Shown one piece after another: positions 5,320 to 6,337 of a DNA stretch of 6,337 nucleotides (its first letter is position 1; each line of letters begins with the position of its first letter). The notes under the pieces are model-generated. The model saw only the letters and a list, made by a program, of their open reading frames with translations. It did not search any database and was not told where the DNA came from. Position numbers and translations under genes: made by a program. Source of the DNA: Streptosporangiaceae bacterium (GTDB lineage: Bacteria > Actinomycetota > Actinomycetes > Streptosporangiales > Streptosporangiaceae); assembly GCA_030042885.1 (NCBI GenBank), contig JASHYW010000569.1:1-6337 (forward strand), given 5' to 3'.

Positions 5320-5358
5320 TGTGCACGAACTCTGTGCACGAACTCTGTGCACGAACTC
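5320..5358. repeat. Three perfect 13-bp tandem repeats (iteron-like)
   Basis: The unit TGTGCACGAACTC occurs three times back to back at 5320-5332, 5333-5345 and 5346-5358, plus the first two bases of a fourth. Each unit contains the 6-bp palindrome GTGCAC. Regular short repeats with a palindromic core suggest a cooperative protein-binding array, such as a regulator site or a plasmid-style iteron. Slippage expansion is the alternative. Confidence 0.9.
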
Positions 5359-5378
5359 TGCCGAATTAAGCCGTACTT

Positions 5379-5411
5379 AGAAACAAGGCGGCGCCGCTGC
5401 GCGGCGTCGCT
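5379..5411 (-). terminator. Strong GC hairpin followed by T-rich tract on the minus strand
   Basis: Positions 5387-5397 pair with 5401-5411 around a 3-base loop, giving 11 pairs of which nine are G-C and two are G-T. On the minus strand the stem is followed by TTGTTTCT (5386-5379), so it reads as an intrinsic terminator for transcription coming from the right. The nearest minus-strand gene ends 315 bases away at 5726, which would imply a long 3' untranslated region or an unseen transcript. Confidence 0.5.
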
Positions 5412-5725
5412 GCGCGCCCGTCGCCGGGCTCTGCGTTGGGACGCCCGCCCGGCACGGGCGCGCCCGCGCCGATCAGCAACTGCAGTTCAATCACGCTCCC
5501 TTCGTTAACAGACTGGTGCTCCGTAGAGCTGTCTTCCTCGCTGGCCGTTGTCGACCTCCCGGCCACCCGGGTTGCGTGTTCGAGTCCGGGGCTCCGAACG
5601 GTTCACGGAGGACCAGGCAAGTTCTTCTGCGTCGTTGCTGCCCTCACGCGAAGGACCAGGCAGTGCGCCTGGGCGATCATAACGCCCGGTCGGCCACGAG
5701 ATAATGCAGCCATGCCTTCGGCGCT

Positions 5726-6205
5726 TCACCTATCAGCTCCTTTGTGGGGGTCCTGCCATTGCCACTTACTTCTTTTGTAGCCGAATTCCTGCTCCCACAG
5801 GTAATAAAGGTCCTCCCACCGCTCAGGGCAATAGTGAATAATCTTCAGGGCTGGTCCATATTTGGTGAGTCTTGCGAAGCGGTCTCCATAGAACTGATCC
5901 GCTGATTCCAGGGTAATTCCTTTGAGCTTAAGCGCAAGCCCGACCCGTTCGAACACTGCGGTGTACCGTCGCAGCCTGACATCATCGATCCCTTCTTCAT
6001 TCAGGTTCTCCTTCGCGCGAACGTCTTCGAAGTGGGACAGCCTCTCATCGAGGGCAAGCAGGTTCTGGACCCGCGCAGTTTTGACTGTATCTCGCAGCTG
6101 ACGCCAGCCGAGGAGAAGGGCCAGAATCGCCAAGGGAAGCCCGACGAGCTGTATGAGATCCGCCCAGTCACTGAGTGATTCGAGCATGAATCTAGAGTCC
6201 TGCAT
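5726..6205 (-). CDS. Small membrane-anchored protein of unknown function
   Basis: The 159-residue product has one N-terminal membrane segment (about 17-35, ending in LLLGWRQLRDT). A mostly helical, charged cytoplasmic domain follows with YTAVFERVGLALKLKGITL (81-99) and a C-terminal part rich in aromatic residues (YYLWEQEFGYKRSKWQW). The layout, an anchor followed by a helical region with a phenylalanine-glutamate core, resembles DUF4760-like small membrane proteins; this is a tentative comparison from memory. No catalytic motif is visible. Base composition is visibly more AT-rich than the genes to the left, and codons such as AAG/AAA, TTT and ATT are frequent, suggesting recent acquisition. 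The ATG at 6205 has no clear ribosome-binding site. An in-frame ATG six codons later (6187) is preceded by AGGA ten bases upstream and is an equally good start. Upstream (6206-6337) I see no gene. Confidence 0.68.
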   Translation of the reverse strand: MQDSRFMLESLSDWADLIQLVGLPLAILALLLGWRQLRDTVKTARVQNLLALDERLSHFEDVRAKENLNEEGIDDVRLRRYTAVFERVGLALKLKGITLESADQFYGDRFARLTKYGPALKIIHYCPERWEDLYYLWEQEFGYKRSKWQWQDPHKGADR

Positions 6206-6337
6206 GGATGCCTAGCCGACAAGGGATACCTGCCTGCCAGCGGGGTCCAGTCGCAGCCATCACAGCCGACGATCTGGATGGTTCGCGTCGGTGGTGGTAC
6301 TTCCCGCGCTGCCCCGCACCCCGGGGGCTCGCCGCCC

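Larger units (their letters stand above)
5229..5725. other. Gene-poor stretch with repeats and hairpins
   Basis: I find no convincing gene in these 497 bases. It contains the hairpin at 5253, three 13-bp tandem repeats at 5320, a very GC-rich hairpin block at 5387-5470, and a short sequence resembling the 3' half of a tRNA near 5571-5599. An 11-bp direct repeat, AGGACCAGGCA, occurs at 5609-5619 and 5652-5662. Open frames on both strands lack ribosome-binding sites or domain content. A 66-codon minus-strand frame (5366-5566) starting with GTG has moderately G/C-rich third positions, but it ends inside a hairpin and I could not support it. Confidence 0.6.

Noticed and set aside
4557..5339. 260-codon minus-strand frame opposite the membrane protein gene
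   Set aside because: Low-complexity shadow; the plus strand has membrane segments and coding bias.
4562..5380. 272-codon plus-strand frame across the two-helix membrane protein gene
   Set aside because: Only its first 14 or so codons look coding; the rest is arginine/proline-rich with poor third-position bias. Its start is discussed as a possible frameshifted N-terminus instead.
5366..5566. 66-codon minus-strand frame
   Set aside because: GTG start without a ribosome-binding site, no domain, and it ends through a terminator-like hairpin. Mentioned only as a possibility.
1..6337. CRISPR array, rRNA, intact transposase or insertion-sequence ends
   Set aside because: No regularly spaced repeats of CRISPR size, no rRNA sequence, and no DDE transposase or paired terminal repeats were found on reading both strands.

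Overview
This window is high-GC actinobacterial chromosomal DNA. The evidence is strong G/C bias at third codon positions in the main genes, tRNA genes without an encoded CCA end, and actinobacterial-type proteins: a glutaryl-CoA dehydrogenase-like enzyme, a small PspC protein and a pSAM2/pMEA-type tyrosine integrase. I cannot fix the genus from sequence alone.

Left part (1-2300) is core-like chromosome. It holds a minus-strand tRNA-Lys(TTT), a minus-strand acyl-CoA dehydrogenase that looks like glutaryl-CoA dehydrogenase, a divergent small PspC-domain membrane protein, and a plus-strand tRNA operon Glu(TTC)-Asp(GTC)-Phe(GAA). A good promoter precedes the tRNA operon, and its -35 lies inside a perfect 10-bp inverted repeat whose right arm abuts the -10.

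Middle part (2300-3960) looks like the wreck of an element integrated at tRNA-Phe. The C-terminal catalytic part of a tyrosine recombinase runs on the minus strand and ends 31 bases from the tRNA. It is broken at about position 2987. At the same point a NUDIX hydrolase on the opposite strand begins without its N-terminus. Two genes cut head-to-head at one point indicate an internal deletion that removed whatever lay between them. The NUDIX remnant converges on, and overlaps by 22 bp, an apparently intact HD-domain phosphohydrolase.

Right part (3960-6337) is accessory-looking. It holds a 250-bp intergenic region with strong nested inverted repeats and a possible structured leader, then a small two-knuckle zinc-ribbon protein. 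Next is a two-helix membrane protein with a PH-like tail whose 5' end may contain a frameshift. A 500-bp gene-poor stretch follows, with three perfect 13-bp tandem repeats and an 11-bp GC-rich hairpin. The last gene is a small, AT-richer, minus-strand membrane-anchored protein. No complete attachment-site duplicate of tRNA-Phe was found in the window, so the right edge of the element is probably beyond it or lost.

I see no convincing complete new system. The most unusual items are the head-to-head truncation junction, the structured region before the zinc-ribbon gene, the inverted repeat over the tRNA promoter and the 13-bp tandem repeats.
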